64,000 nucleotides of DNA, from NCBI RefSeq assembly GCF_001700435.1, contig NZ_LYPC01000014.1, forward strand, positions 558,001 to 622,000, in the 5' to 3' direction. Position numbers and translations under genes: made by a program. The stretch comes from Paenibacillus pectinilyticus. GTDB lineage: Bacteria > Bacillota > Bacilli > Paenibacillales > NBRC-103111. The notes under the pieces were generated by a model. It ran no database searches. It saw nothing but the letters and a program-made list of their open reading frames with translations, and had not been told where the DNA came from. This document shows positions 47,975 to 57,128 of this stretch, piece after piece (the first letter of the stretch is position 1; every line of letters begins with the position of its first letter).

Positions 47975-48865
47975 ATGTCAAGCATGTCTTATCAATGGCA
48001 GAAAACGCTTATCTTAATTTTGTTTCTGACGGTTCCGGTGGGACTCTTACTTGTCTTTTCGATATATCCAGCATGCTATCTTTTGTATTTAAGCTTTACT
48101 TCATGGGATGGCACAAGCGTGGTGAAAGAATGGATTGGCTGGGCGAATTATCGTCAAATCTTCATGGATCCTGTGTTTTTTCGAACGTTTTCACATAACT
48201 TTTCCTATTTCATCTTCGGTTTTGTTCAAATCGCTCTAGCCCTTTATCTAGCAGTCATTTTAAATGGGAAAATACGCGCCGGCAATTTTTTCAAAAGTGT
48301 TATCTTTTTGCCGTACATTATTAATAGTACTGTGATTGGCTTTATGTTTTTATACGTGTTCAAATCGGATGGCGGGGCCGTCAATATCCTATTGAACAGC
48401 CTTGGGTTGGAATCTTGGATTCAAGATTGGCTCAGCAGTCCCAGCTTGGTGAATCATACGATGGCAGCTATCGCTGTGTGGAAATACACCGGTGTAACGC
48501 TCGTGATTTTCTATGGTGGGCTTAAATCGATACCTAATGAATTATATGAAGCAGCTAATATCGATGGGGCAACAGGATTCAAAGCCTTCCGGTACATTAC
48601 ACTGCCAAGCATCAAATCCTTAATTGAACTCAGCTTATTCCTAAACTTATCCGGTGCGCTTGGTGCTTTCGAGTTTCCTTTCATCATGACCAAGGGCGGC
48701 CCCTTCGGCGCAAGTGATACCTTCATTACAAAGACGGTGGACACCGCTTTTAAATTCCAGTCCTTTGGACTCGCATCTGCACTCGGTATTGTCTTCACAA
48801 TTCTCGTCGTGGTAGCCGTTACGTTGCAGCAGAAATTAATCGGAAGCAAGGGGGGAGAGGAATGA
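47975..48865 (+). CDS. Sugar ABC transporter permease (MalF/UgpA type)
   Basis: 296 residues from the ATG at 47975, which follows GGAGAGGG; the longer TTG frame at 47933 would begin inside the hairpin and has no site. About six transmembrane helices, EAA loop LYEAANIDGATGFKAF with ITLPSIKS. Overlaps the next gene by four bases (ATGA). Confidence 0.92.
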   Translation: MSSMSYQWQKTLILILFLTVPVGLLLVFSIYPACYLLYLSFTSWDGTSVVKEWIGWANYRQIFMDPVFFRTFSHNFSYFIFGFVQIALALYLAVILNGKIRAGNFFKSVIFLPYIINSTVIGFMFLYVFKSDGGAVNILLNSLGLESWIQDWLSSPSLVNHTMAAIAVWKYTGVTLVIFYGGLKSIPNELYEAANIDGATGFKAFRYITLPSIKSLIELSLFLNLSGALGAFEFPFIMTKGGPFGASDTFITKTVDTAFKFQSFGLASALGIVFTILVVVAVTLQQKLIGSKGGEE

Positions 48866-49692
48866 AGAAGCCACTGTGGCTCCAAGCGCTGGATTACCTT
48901 ATTCTAATCATCGCTGCAATTGTGATTCTGTTACCAATACTGCTCCTACTGATTGCTGCACTCAAAACACCAAGAGAGTTCTCGGTCACGAGCCCGTTTA
49001 TGCTTCCTGCGGATTGGTTCAATATGGCTAATTTCGTTTCCGTCATTAAGAAAGCACATCTTGGGCTCGCTTTTATCAACATCCTATTCATCATGATTGT
49101 TACCATTCTTGGAAATGTTTTAATCGGAACGATGGCCGCTTACGCCATTGGCAGATTCCAATTTAGACTCAGAAAGTGGATTATGGCGCTATACACATTC
49201 GCTTTCATCGTCCCAGGCATCACAACACAAGTGGCAACCTTTACGATTATCAAAAATTTGGGGTTATTCAATACCCACTTTGCGATGATTCTGCTGAATC
49301 TAGGTTCCGACGTTGTGCAAATCTATATTTATCTGCAATTTATCCGTAGTATTCCTAGGGAATTGGACGAGAGTGCCTATCTCGATGGAGCTAGCTTATT
49401 TCGAATTTATCGCACGATCATATTCCCTCTGCTGCGTCCTGCCACAGCGACGGTTATTATCCTGAAAGCGATCGGCATTTATAATGATATTTTCACACCG
49501 TACCTGTATATGCCTTCTTCGAAATTGGTCGTGATTTCCACAACATTAACGAAGTATACGGATGCCTATGGTTCGCAATGGAACATGATTTCTGCGGCCT
49601 CGTTGTTAATTATTATTCCGACAGTTGTGATGTTCATTGTTCTGCAGAAGTATATCTTCGATGGCATTGTTAATGGTGCTGTGAAAAGCTGA
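48862..49692 (+). CDS. Sugar ABC transporter permease (MalG/UgpE type)
   Basis: 276 residues, EAA loop ELDESAYLDGASLFRI with IIFPLLRP. Starts within the stop of the preceding permease behind GGGGGGAGAGG. Last gene of the third transporter; a hairpin with T-rich tail follows. Confidence 0.92.
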   Translation: MKKPLWLQALDYLILIIAAIVILLPILLLLIAALKTPREFSVTSPFMLPADWFNMANFVSVIKKAHLGLAFINILFIMIVTILGNVLIGTMAAYAIGRFQFRLRKWIMALYTFAFIVPGITTQVATFTIIKNLGLFNTHFAMILLNLGSDVVQIYIYLQFIRSIPRELDESAYLDGASLFRIYRTIIFPLLRPATATVIILKAIGIYNDIFTPYLYMPSSKLVVISTTLTKYTDAYGSQWNMISAASLLIIIPTVVMFIVLQKYIFDGIVNGAVKS

Positions 49693-49697
49693 GTAAC

Positions 49698-49747
49698 ACC
49701 GGTTCCGATCTTCCTCGATTGGACCGGTTTCTCTCTTCATTTTTTAG
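49698..49747 (+). terminator. Terminator-like hairpin
   Basis: ACCGGTTCCGATC at 49698-49710 pairs with GATTGGACCGGT at 49717-49728 with one bulged T; a T-rich stretch follows to 49746. Confidence 0.65.
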
Positions 49748-49823
49748 CTTGAAAGGGGTGATGCAACAGTTCGAGCACTACCATTGTCGGTAAGAAAAAA
49801 TTCAATGTAGGAGATGACTATTT

Positions 49824-51842
49824 ATGAAAGCGCGATCATTAATAGGGGTTATGATGTTTACTTTGCTTTTTAGCTTAGTGTTAGGATTGAACGGATGGAC
49901 ACCGAAGGCCTTAGCGGACGGATACGGGAAATATATGGAGAAGGACCCGAGTCATGAGTTGGTTTATCCGCGTGTTGTTCGATTGAGCAACGGAACATTG
50001 CTAGCGACGTATGCCAATAACAATCGGTATGCCACGATCAAAAAAAGTACAGATGGCGGTCTTACGTGGACCTCATTTAGTACCGTAGATCTTGGTTCTG
50101 ATATTAATACAGGAGGCAGTCTGGAAAGCTGCTGCGAAACGTTATTTGCATTCCCACAACAGCTGGGCAGTTACGCTGCTGATACCCTGTTGTATGCGAA
50201 CACGATCTTTAATGCCAATGATGCCTCGAAAGGTGAAACCCGTATCTATCGCAGTATCAATGGCGGGTCAACATGGGCGTATGTGACAACGGTATTTACG
50301 GGTGGAAACACCTGGGAGCCTGAATTTATCGTGGACGCAGCTGGTGAACTCGCGCTTTATGTGTCGGATGAACGAAGCCAATCACAGGGTTACAGCCAGT
50401 TTCTAGGGCATATTATATCGACGGATGGTGGGAATACGTGGGGCAGCATGCATCTAGACATCGGGATCGCGAACAATGATTATCGTCCCGGCATGATACG
50501 AATTGCGAAGCTGAATAATGGTACCTACATGGCAGCCTATGAAGTGTGCGGTACACCTGGCTGCAATATGTATACACGTATTTCATCGGATGGCGTGAAC
50601 TGGGGGACGGCGACCAGCATGGGGACGAAGCCGACTGATAGCCAAGGTCGCTATTTTAACAGCACGGCTGACATCGTCAATGCGAATGGCAAAGTGTATA
50701 TCTTGGCGAAAAAACTGTTCACCTCAGCAGGCGTAGAGGATAGCGATTCTGGTAAGGTGATGTTTGTGAACAGTGCCAGCGATGGCACTGGTACTTGGTC
50801 AGCTGTACCGTTGCCGTTTAGTTTTAACACGAGTTATTTCGGAGGCTACAGCCCATCCCTTTTACCCTCTGTCGACGGGCAATCCATGCTATTAGTCTCA
50901 CCTTCTTATAACCCAACGCTGGGGAAAGCAGAAATGGATTATGATACGGAGTTGGCTGGAAATATGCTCGCGAACCCGAATTATGAAAGCGATACGAGCA
51001 ATTGGACGACTTGGGGGACCACGATCTCATCGGTTACTTCCCCCGTTCAGAACGGCAGCAAAGCGCTTTATGCGTCTAATCGGACATTAGGAACGGATTC
51101 TTGGGCGGGCCAGAATGTCAAAGCGCTTCTGCAAAAGTATGGGCAAGGCAATTACAACATATCCGCATGGGTCCGTTCTGTATCAGGGACGAAGAATGCA
51201 TCAATCGTATTGTCGGTGAATTCAGGCGGTACGTGGAAAGAGTTCAAAATACCGGGTCAAATGAACAGCTCTGGCTGGACGAAGATTTCGGGCGTTGTGA
51301 ACGTGACTTGGAGCTCCTTGGATGATGCTATCTTCTTAGTTCGCAATACGTCAGATAGTGCTGACTATTATGTAGATAACACCTATATGAGCAAAACCTC
51401 CAATATTTTGCAGAATGCCAGCTTTGAAGGAGGAACATCGAATTGGATGGTTTGGAATACAACCATGACAACACAGAGCAGCCCTTCACCCATCGATGGC
51501 AGCAAAGTTCTGCTCGCTTCCAATCGTACGAGTGACGATGCCTTCATAGGCCAGAATATTAAAAACGTTCTGCAGACAACAGGCAAAGGGACTTATAATA
51601 TTTCCGCGTGGGTTCGAGCAGCTTCAGGATCCAAAACGGCGAATGTGACGGTGTCCTTGCAATATGATGGCACATGGCATGAGACGGTTATGCAAGGAAC
51701 AATCACGGATAGTGGTTGGACGTTGCTGACGGGAACCGTGGATGCCAATTGGAGCACTCTAACGGATGCGGTCATCTTAATTCGAAATGCAACAGATCGT
51801 TCTGACTACTATGTCGACGATTGCATCATGTCTCGCTTATAG
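49824..51842 (+). CDS. Secreted sialidase-like beta-propeller with two C-terminal CBM4/9-type modules
   Basis: 672 residues. Signal peptide with hydrophobic core about 5-24, likely cut after ALA (residue 32). The catalytic-type propeller (about 35-380) shows repeated Asp-boxes STDGGLTW, SINGGSTW and STDGGNTW and an opening YPRVVRLSNGTLLATY seen in GH33/GH93-type exo-enzymes. Two copies of a carbohydrate-binding module follow (about 385-525 and 530-672), each with NxxFE/NYES...NW, GQN and YYVD motifs. It would act outside the cell and its products may enter through the transporter encoded just upstream. The specificity (sialic acid, arabinose or other) cannot be read here. Confidence 0.8.
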   Translation: MKARSLIGVMMFTLLFSLVLGLNGWTPKALADGYGKYMEKDPSHELVYPRVVRLSNGTLLATYANNNRYATIKKSTDGGLTWTSFSTVDLGSDINTGGSLESCCETLFAFPQQLGSYAADTLLYANTIFNANDASKGETRIYRSINGGSTWAYVTTVFTGGNTWEPEFIVDAAGELALYVSDERSQSQGYSQFLGHIISTDGGNTWGSMHLDIGIANNDYRPGMIRIAKLNNGTYMAAYEVCGTPGCNMYTRISSDGVNWGTATSMGTKPTDSQGRYFNSTADIVNANGKVYILAKKLFTSAGVEDSDSGKVMFVNSASDGTGTWSAVPLPFSFNTSYFGGYSPSLLPSVDGQSMLLVSPSYNPTLGKAEMDYDTELAGNMLANPNYESDTSNWTTWGTTISSVTSPVQNGSKALYASNRTLGTDSWAGQNVKALLQKYGQGNYNISAWVRSVSGTKNASIVLSVNSGGTWKEFKIPGQMNSSGWTKISGVVNVTWSSLDDAIFLVRNTSDSADYYVDNTYMSKTSNILQNASFEGGTSNWMVWNTTMTTQSSPSPIDGSKVLLASNRTSDDAFIGQNIKNVLQTTGKGTYNISAWVRAASGSKTANVTVSLQYDGTWHETVMQGTITDSGWTLLTGTVDANWSTLTDAVILIRNATDRSDYYVDDCIMSRL

Positions 51843-51852
51843 AACGATTAAG

Positions 51853-51897
51853 AAGCCATTTTGGAGGTGATTTCTATCTCTGCCAAGATGGCTTTTT
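51853..51897 (+). terminator. Rho-independent terminator
   Basis: AAGCCATTTTGG at 51853-51864 pairs with CCAAGATGGCTT at 51883-51894 with one G-U pair, followed by five T. Confidence 0.85.
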
Positions 51898-52202
51898 CCT
51901 TTAGGAGGACATTTGAGTGCGTGTAATTCTCTCTCTCAGGCTGATTTAAAAAACTGATTATCCTTCAGAATACTGTTATAGGAATGGATCGTCATATTCA
52001 CGGCATTAGGAGGGGATCTGTGAAAGAGTAGGTTATTGAAGAATAACTACCGTTCATAATATTAGCCACTATAATTCGAATCCCGACTTTGACTACAATG
52101 CGAAGTCGGGATTCTTAACGTAGTGCCAGTTTCTTGTTTGCAAATATGAGAAACATAATATGTAGATATATATTGAACCTTAATAATTCCTACGTGTTTA
52201 AT

Positions 52203-52242
52203 CGGAATAATATTATGAAATTTTTGAAATAATAATATTCCG
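52203..52242. repeat. AT-rich inverted repeat, 14-bp arms
   Basis: CGGAATAATATTAT at 52203-52216 is complementary to ATAATAATATTCCG at 52229-52242 except for one position; the loop is 12 bases. It could be a regulator operator of the lost AraC gene or a small element end. Confidence 0.5.
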
Positions 52243-52253
52243 CACTTAAGGAC

Positions 52254-52476
52254 GGTGTAGCCTTTTTTCATACATACTTAAACCAACCTGTCACCTATTT
52301 ACATCAAGTTCGCATTCATGCAGCTTGATTTGATCCTCAATACGAAGCTGACCTTAGGAGTGATTGGGGACTATCTTGGTTACAGCGACCAAGCCCATTT
52401 CCACCGGGTGTTTAAAAAAATTATGGGCTATCCACCTTCGTCTGTACAACGGGAAATTGAGCGGATTCAAGGGTAA
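52254..52476 (+). pseudogene. Relic of an AraC-family HTH domain
   Basis: The frame from 52254 reads GVAFFHTYLNQPVTYLHQVRIHA and then stops; a shift to the frame of the ATG at 52318 continues with LTLGVIGDYLGYSDQAHFHRVFKK and ends GYPPSSVQREIERIQG. Together these give the two helix-turn-helix motifs of an AraC domain in the correct order. The sensor domain and a start are missing, so only the C-terminal 70 or so residues remain, broken by one frameshift. Confidence 0.75.
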
Positions 52477-52669
52477 CATGGGGGATAAGTATCCGCGGTA
52501 CGTTACTTGGTGCGAAAAGTTGTGTATAAAGCTATTCCCAAGGAAATGCATTTACAGGTTTTACACAGGAATCGATAGCCGATTTATTCCCTCTGCATTC
52601 CATGGGGTTAGTTGGTACAGGGGACTTTAAGGCTGTTGTTCAATTTTACTTCTAAGATGGGGAGAAGAT

Positions 52670-53542
52670 CTATGTACTATAGGAATCAGGCTTTATTACT
52701 GGAGTATTAGCTTGCTTCGCGTAGTTCTTAGGCAGCACGCCGATCTTCTTCTTAAACATGCGAAGAAATCCTGTGTAATCGTTAAAGCCTGATCCCATAC
52801 AAGCTTCTGTCACGTTCGCGCCGTCCTTGAGCAGCTGTTTAGCGAGGGAGATGCGCTTATACACAATGTACTCGTGGATCGTACTGCCGGTATGCTTTTT
52901 GAAGAGTCGACTCAAGTGATATTTACTTATAAAAAACAGTTTCTCAAGTCGTTCGAGGGATAAATCCTCCGCCAGGTGCTGATTGAGATAAGCTAGAATA
53001 GGTGTTAAGCGCGGAGGTAAATCCAAACCAGGATCCTTATCATTTCTCGTCTCATAATACCGGCCAACGAGTGAAATGATTTCTAACATGCACCCCAGCT
53101 TGATCAGAGCATCCCCATGGAAGGAATGTTTTTGAGTTTGATGATAGGTATGAAATAACGAGACCAAGGAAGAGGCCTCTTGCTCAGTCAGTCTTATTTT
53201 ATTATTTTCGCCAAGGGGACGATTATAAAAGCAATGTAAGGGTTGAATATATTCGGTTTGAAAGAGTGCTATGATAGCGGGATTGAACTCAATTGTTACA
53301 CGTTCATAGGTAGCGTCGCTTAATAAAGCGGGTTTGTGAATCTCATGCTCATTCGTAATGATCAGATCCCCATACTGCAGGGGGTATACCGTTTTGTCGA
53401 CAAAATAGTTAACGTCACCACGGATTAAGAAGAAAATTTCGCAGCCTTGATGCAGATGGAAATGAACATTAAAGGGAGGCTTTCTTGTTGCATGCTGAAA
53501 GTTTACATGCTCATCGATATGAGCTAAGTAGTCCGATATCAT
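52670..53542 (-). CDS. AraC-family transcriptional regulator
   Basis: 290 residues on the minus strand. Cupin sensor (NVHFHLHQGCEIFFLIRGDVNYF, LQYGDLIITNEHEIHKP) followed by the AraC HTH pair (FISKYHLSRLFKKHTG, MGSGFNDYTGFLRMFKKKIG). ATG with GGGAG upstream. It is divergent from the oxidoreductase/TIM-barrel operon starting at 53666, its probable target. Confidence 0.9.
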   Translation of the reverse strand: MISDYLAHIDEHVNFQHATRKPPFNVHFHLHQGCEIFFLIRGDVNYFVDKTVYPLQYGDLIITNEHEIHKPALLSDATYERVTIEFNPAIIALFQTEYIQPLHCFYNRPLGENNKIRLTEQEASSLVSLFHTYHQTQKHSFHGDALIKLGCMLEIISLVGRYYETRNDKDPGLDLPPRLTPILAYLNQHLAEDLSLERLEKLFFISKYHLSRLFKKHTGSTIHEYIVYKRISLAKQLLKDGANVTEACMGSGFNDYTGFLRMFKKKIGVLPKNYAKQANTPVIKPDSYST

Positions 53543-53665
53543 TGTCGATCTCCCTTTCTAATTAAGCAAGATTATCCACTTTTGAGGCAATTTCTTCAAG
53601 GATATAGTAATTATAATAATATAAGATGATAGTGAGTTATTCAATATGAAGGGGAGGCTTTCACA

Positions 53666-54859
53666 GTGAGTAATCAAATCGTGAAATTTGGACTTGTTGG
53701 GATTGGCAACATCGGTCAAGTACATCTGAAGTATTTGAGCGAAATGGCGAACGTCGAGATCGTCGGTGTTTGTGATGTGGATCAAGAAAAGGCAGATCAG
53801 CATGCGAAGACTTTTGGGACAGAAGCGTACTACACCGCCAGCGATTTATTCGCACAATCGGGTCTCGATGTCGTCATCATTGCAGTGCCGCATTATGATC
53901 ATCCGGTTATTGCGATTGAAGCCTTTGAGCATGGCATCCACGTGATGTGTGAAAAACCGATCGCCGTGCATGTGAACGATGCGAATCGGATGATTGCTGC
54001 GTACGAAGCTGCGAAACTGACTTACCCGAACTTACAGTTCGCTATTATGTTTCAAGAGAGAACGCTTCCATTTTATGCGAAGCTCAAAGATATGGTAGCG
54101 AGCGGAATGTTAGGCCAATTAACCCGGGCGACATGGATTCATACCAAATGGTTCCGTTCGCAAACGTATTACAACAGCGGCGGCTGGCGTGCAACATGGG
54201 CAGGTGAAGGCGGCGGTATTCTGACGAATCAGTGTCCGCATACACTCGACATGTACCAATGGGTGTTCGGAATGCCATCCCTCATTTCAGGTCATGCCCA
54301 TATTGGGAAGTATCATGATATTGAGGTAGAGGATGAGGTGACGGCGTATTTTGAACATGAGAATGGAATGATTGGCCACTTAATCGTGACGACAGCTGAG
54401 CTGCCAGGTACGAACAGGTTGGAAATTGTAGGAGATAACGGGAAGTTGATTCTAGAGAACGGCAAGCTGTTGCATTACCAATACCCCGAATCAATGTTAA
54501 CTTTCACGAGAGAGACTGAGCAGCAATTTGTGACTTGGGAGATTGAACCTGTAGAAATTGCAGTAGATACGACGGTTCCCAATGGACACCCAGTCGTAAC
54601 CAGACGATTGATAGACCGATTAATCGGCAAGACTGTGGATTTAATTGCTGAAGGTCCAGAAGGAATTGGCGCGTTAACCTTGGCAAACGGGATTATGCTG
54701 TCTTCCTTTGAAAACCGTCCCATTGCAGTGCCGATTGATGGTGACGCCTTCCAAGCTCATCTGGATGAGAAAATTAAAACCTCGAGTTTCGTTAAAAAAG
54801 TAAATCAGTCTTCAGTATCAGCACTTGATATGTCAGCATCCTACGGGACGACGAAATAA
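53666..54859 (+). CDS. Gfo/Idh/MocA family oxidoreductase
   Basis: 397 residues. Rossmann motif GLVGIGNIGQVHLKYL, CEKPIAVHVNDANRM with the family lysine, and a C-terminal catalytic domain with NQCPHTLDMYQWVFG where the histidine is the usual catalytic base. GTG start behind GGGGAGG. Fourteen bases separate it from the TIM-barrel gene downstream, so the two are one operon. Likely NAD-dependent oxidation or reduction of a sugar or glycoside. Confidence 0.92.
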   Translation: MSNQIVKFGLVGIGNIGQVHLKYLSEMANVEIVGVCDVDQEKADQHAKTFGTEAYYTASDLFAQSGLDVVIIAVPHYDHPVIAIEAFEHGIHVMCEKPIAVHVNDANRMIAAYEAAKLTYPNLQFAIMFQERTLPFYAKLKDMVASGMLGQLTRATWIHTKWFRSQTYYNSGGWRATWAGEGGGILTNQCPHTLDMYQWVFGMPSLISGHAHIGKYHDIEVEDEVTAYFEHENGMIGHLIVTTAELPGTNRLEIVGDNGKLILENGKLLHYQYPESMLTFTRETEQQFVTWEIEPVEIAVDTTVPNGHPVVTRRLIDRLIGKTVDLIAEGPEGIGALTLANGIMLSSFENRPIAVPIDGDAFQAHLDEKIKTSSFVKKVNQSSVSALDMSASYGTTK

Positions 54860-54873
54860 GAGGAGGATCCGCC

Positions 54874-55701
54874 ATGTCCAAAGTAAAGATTACTTGCTTC
54901 GCAGATGAGATCTCAGGTGATTTGGAAGAGCAGTTGGATGTGCTTGCACTAGAGGGACTTGCTCATATCGAGATCCGTAACGTCTGGGGGAAAAATGTTC
55001 TAGACTTGACCGAAGCTGAGCTTCAGTCTATTCGCGAATTGATAGATCAGCGTGATTTTGCAGTCTCATCAGTTGCGTCGCCAATTGGCAAATATCCGAT
55101 TGTAGCAGAGTTTGCGCCTCAGCTAGATGCTTTGCACCTTGCCATCCGAGCAGCGAAGGTACTTGGTACGCCATTCATTCGAATTTTCTCCTACCAGCCG
55201 CCAGAAAAAGGCGATTTGGATGTTATTAGGGAAGAAGTCATGAGCAGAATGAAGCAACTAACTGTGATAGCGGAGCAAAATAAGGTGATCCTCATCTTGG
55301 AAAATGATAACCATCTGTATGGCTCGAAGGATGAACGCTTGTTGGATATTCTACAGCATTGTTCATCAGATTCAATGCGTTTAGCTTTTGATCCAGGGAA
55401 TTTCGTTATGAATAATGTGAAACCGGTCGATGAGGCTTATCCGAAATTAGATCGTTATTTAGCCTATGTCCATATCAAAGATGCGAAGAGTGAGACTAGT
55501 CAATTCGTTCCTGCTGGCGTCGGTGAAGGACAACTTGATCGTTTGCTAATCAAATTACGTGAGAGCGGGTACGCGGGTTTTCTATCTGTAGAGCCACATT
55601 TGCATCACTATTTGCCGCATGCTAGTAACCCAAAACGAGTTGTTACCGCGGTTCGTGCTTTGAAAGATCTGCTCGCTCGTGCAGAAATGGCTTGGGAGTA
55701 G
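54874..55701 (+). CDS. Sugar phosphate isomerase/epimerase-like TIM-barrel protein
   Basis: 275 residues of the xylose-isomerase-like (AP endonuclease 2) superfamily. Metal-ligand stretches typical of the fold are LILENDNHLYGSK, AFDPGNFVM, VHIKDAK and SVEPHLHHY. ATG behind AGAGGAGG. Partner of the oxidoreductase upstream; such pairs occur in inositol, keto-sugar and oxidative glycoside-cleavage pathways. Closed by the terminator at 55726. Confidence 0.9.
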   Translation: MSKVKITCFADEISGDLEEQLDVLALEGLAHIEIRNVWGKNVLDLTEAELQSIRELIDQRDFAVSSVASPIGKYPIVAEFAPQLDALHLAIRAAKVLGTPFIRIFSYQPPEKGDLDVIREEVMSRMKQLTVIAEQNKVILILENDNHLYGSKDERLLDILQHCSSDSMRLAFDPGNFVMNNVKPVDEAYPKLDRYLAYVHIKDAKSETSQFVPAGVGEGQLDRLLIKLRESGYAGFLSVEPHLHHYLPHASNPKRVVTAVRALKDLLARAEMAWE

Positions 55702-55725
55702 TAGTGAAAAAGTAGGATAATAATG

Positions 55726-55761
55726 CGAGCCCTAGAGATTGATCTAGAAGCTCGTTTTTTT
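55726..55761 (+). terminator. Rho-independent terminator
   Basis: CGAGC at 55726-55730 pairs with GCTCG at 55750-55754 and an inner CTAGA/TCTAG stem extends it; seven T follow. Confidence 0.8.
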
Positions 55762-55770
55762 GCGAAGGGG

Positions 55771-55947
55771 ATGAAAAAAATTGATATATTTATTGCCGAT
55801 TTCAAGTATACAGAACTTCATTCGTTGAACCATATAATAAAAGAAACAATGGAAAGAGGTGATATAACAACAGCTGCAATGTATTTTTTGAGCCTACAGA
55901 AATTATGTAATAAACGGATCCCCAGTGTCCTAGAGACTATAGCATAA
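55771..55947 (+). CDS. Possible small protein (58 aa), unknown
   Basis: An ATG at 55771 opens a 58-codon frame (MKKIDIFIADFKYTELHS... ALQ-like helix LSLQKLCNKRIPSVLETIA) with GAAGGGG directly against it, which is poor spacing. A longer start at 55723 would run through the terminator stem. The sequence is charged, helical in character and protein-like, with no family I recognise. It could be a real small gene or a remnant. Confidence 0.4.
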   Translation: MKKIDIFIADFKYTELHSLNHIIKETMERGDITTAAMYFLSLQKLCNKRIPSVLETIA

Positions 55948-56008
55948 ATGCCTGGGTAAAAAGTCAACGAACACGGATCTAACTGGAATCTTAGAGTCGT
56001 TACTTACT

Positions 56009-56047
56009 AAAAAAAGGCGTAACTCAACTAGGAGCTATGCCTTTTTC
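56009..56047 (-). terminator. Bidirectional terminator at the 3' end of the AraC gene
   Basis: AGGCGTAACTC at 56015-56025 pairs with GAGCTATGCCT at 56032-56042 (inner mismatch). On the minus strand it is followed by seven T, and on the plus strand by five T. It overlaps the stop codon at 56024-56026. Confidence 0.75.
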
Positions 56048-56968
56048 TTTCCCTTTATCTCTATATTCTTTAGGGCTCATTCCATAATTCTTTTTAAATA
56101 AACGACTATAATACGATAAACTGGATAGCCCTGTCGTATAGGCAATTTCTTGTATGGGCTGGTCCGTACCTCTCAATAATTCTAACGAGCGTTCCAAGCG
56201 TATCTGACTCAAGCGGTCTATAATGGTTTGACCACTTAATTTCTTGTACTTTCGAGCTAGATGCCCATAACTCATATGGAGGGATGCGGCTAGTCGGTGT
56301 ACGTCTACATGATAACTTTGGTCATCATTTAAATAGATGTCGACCTTGCGGAGCAACGAGTGATCAGAATTGGCTTCGGTTTCAATCCACCGGGTCCTTT
56401 CCGACGACAACTCTGTTAAAGCAAAGATGACTTGCACAATTTGAAGCAAAGTGGCTATGGATGAGCCGTTCTGCTTGGCATTTTCAAAGCATGACGTAAG
56501 AAGCTTGCCTAGCCCAAACTCATCAGCATAGACGCCAGGTTTCCAACGCGATAAGACGCCAAGTTGTTCGTAGGTTGAGAGCGTATTCATGGGCAACTCC
56601 ACCTTGCCGCGATCCACCCGCCACCTTAAGCATGCGCCCTTATGTGGATCATTGGGTTCATAGGCATGAGCATGCTCCATCCCCGGAGGAATGAGGAAAA
56701 ACTCTCCTGCGTGAATATCCATCATCGATCCCCCGAAGCTCGTTTGCATATGCCCCTCAAACACATAATTAAGCTCATACCACGTATGGAGGTGCGGTGG
56801 GCACTGTGCGAAGCCCGCAGGTACTTCTACTAAAAGATCGATGATTTCAACGGCAGCATCATTGATCGTTAGGTTTCCACTCAGCATAGTTTGATAAGGT
56901 TGGACACCTAAAAATGGTATTTCTTGTGGATGACGTGGATTCAATTGACTCTGACTCATGATGATCAC
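56024..56968 (-). CDS. AraC-family transcriptional regulator
   Basis: 314 residues on the minus strand. Cupin domain (CPPHLHTWYELNYVFEGHMQTSFGG, IHAGEFFLIPPGMEHAHAY) and C-terminal AraC domain (LHMSYGHLARKYKKLSG, TTGLSSLSYYSRLFKKNYG). Divergent from the alpha-mannosidase/molybdoenzyme genes beginning at 57129 and probably their regulator. Confidence 0.9.
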   Translation of the reverse strand: MIIMSQSQLNPRHPQEIPFLGVQPYQTMLSGNLTINDAAVEIIDLLVEVPAGFAQCPPHLHTWYELNYVFEGHMQTSFGGSMMDIHAGEFFLIPPGMEHAHAYEPNDPHKGACLRWRVDRGKVELPMNTLSTYEQLGVLSRWKPGVYADEFGLGKLLTSCFENAKQNGSSIATLLQIVQVIFALTELSSERTRWIETEANSDHSLLRKVDIYLNDDQSYHVDVHRLAASLHMSYGHLARKYKKLSGQTIIDRLSQIRLERSLELLRGTDQPIQEIAYTTGLSSLSYYSRLFKKNYGMSPKEYRDKGKEKGIAPS

Positions 56969-57128
56969 CTTTACGAAAAGTTAGGATGTATGAGTTTAGT
57001 ATAGCACAGCCTTCTTGGCATGTTATTTTTGTTCAAAAACTTGTGATTCCAGTGAATATACGCAAGGAGGGGATTTTGAGAAAATGGGAGCAGAAGACAT
57101 CGATTCAGAATCAAGAGGAGAGATTTCA

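Larger units (their letters stand above)
51843..52669. other. 827-base gene-free stretch with hairpins and an AraC relic
   Basis: Contents in order: the terminator of the sialidase-like gene, a perfect 12-bp hairpin (GAATCCCGACTT at 52078-52089 with its complement at 52103-52114), an AT-rich inverted repeat at 52203-52242, an AraC HTH relic at 52254-52476, and about 190 bases in which I recognise nothing although a short plus-strand frame near 52580-52655 looks protein-like. It resembles decayed sequence. Confidence 0.7.
55702..56023. other. 322-base region between convergent units
   Basis: It holds the terminator of the TIM-barrel gene, the possible small protein 55771-55947, and the terminator of the minus-strand AraC gene from about 56009. 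Nothing else was recognised. Confidence 0.6.
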
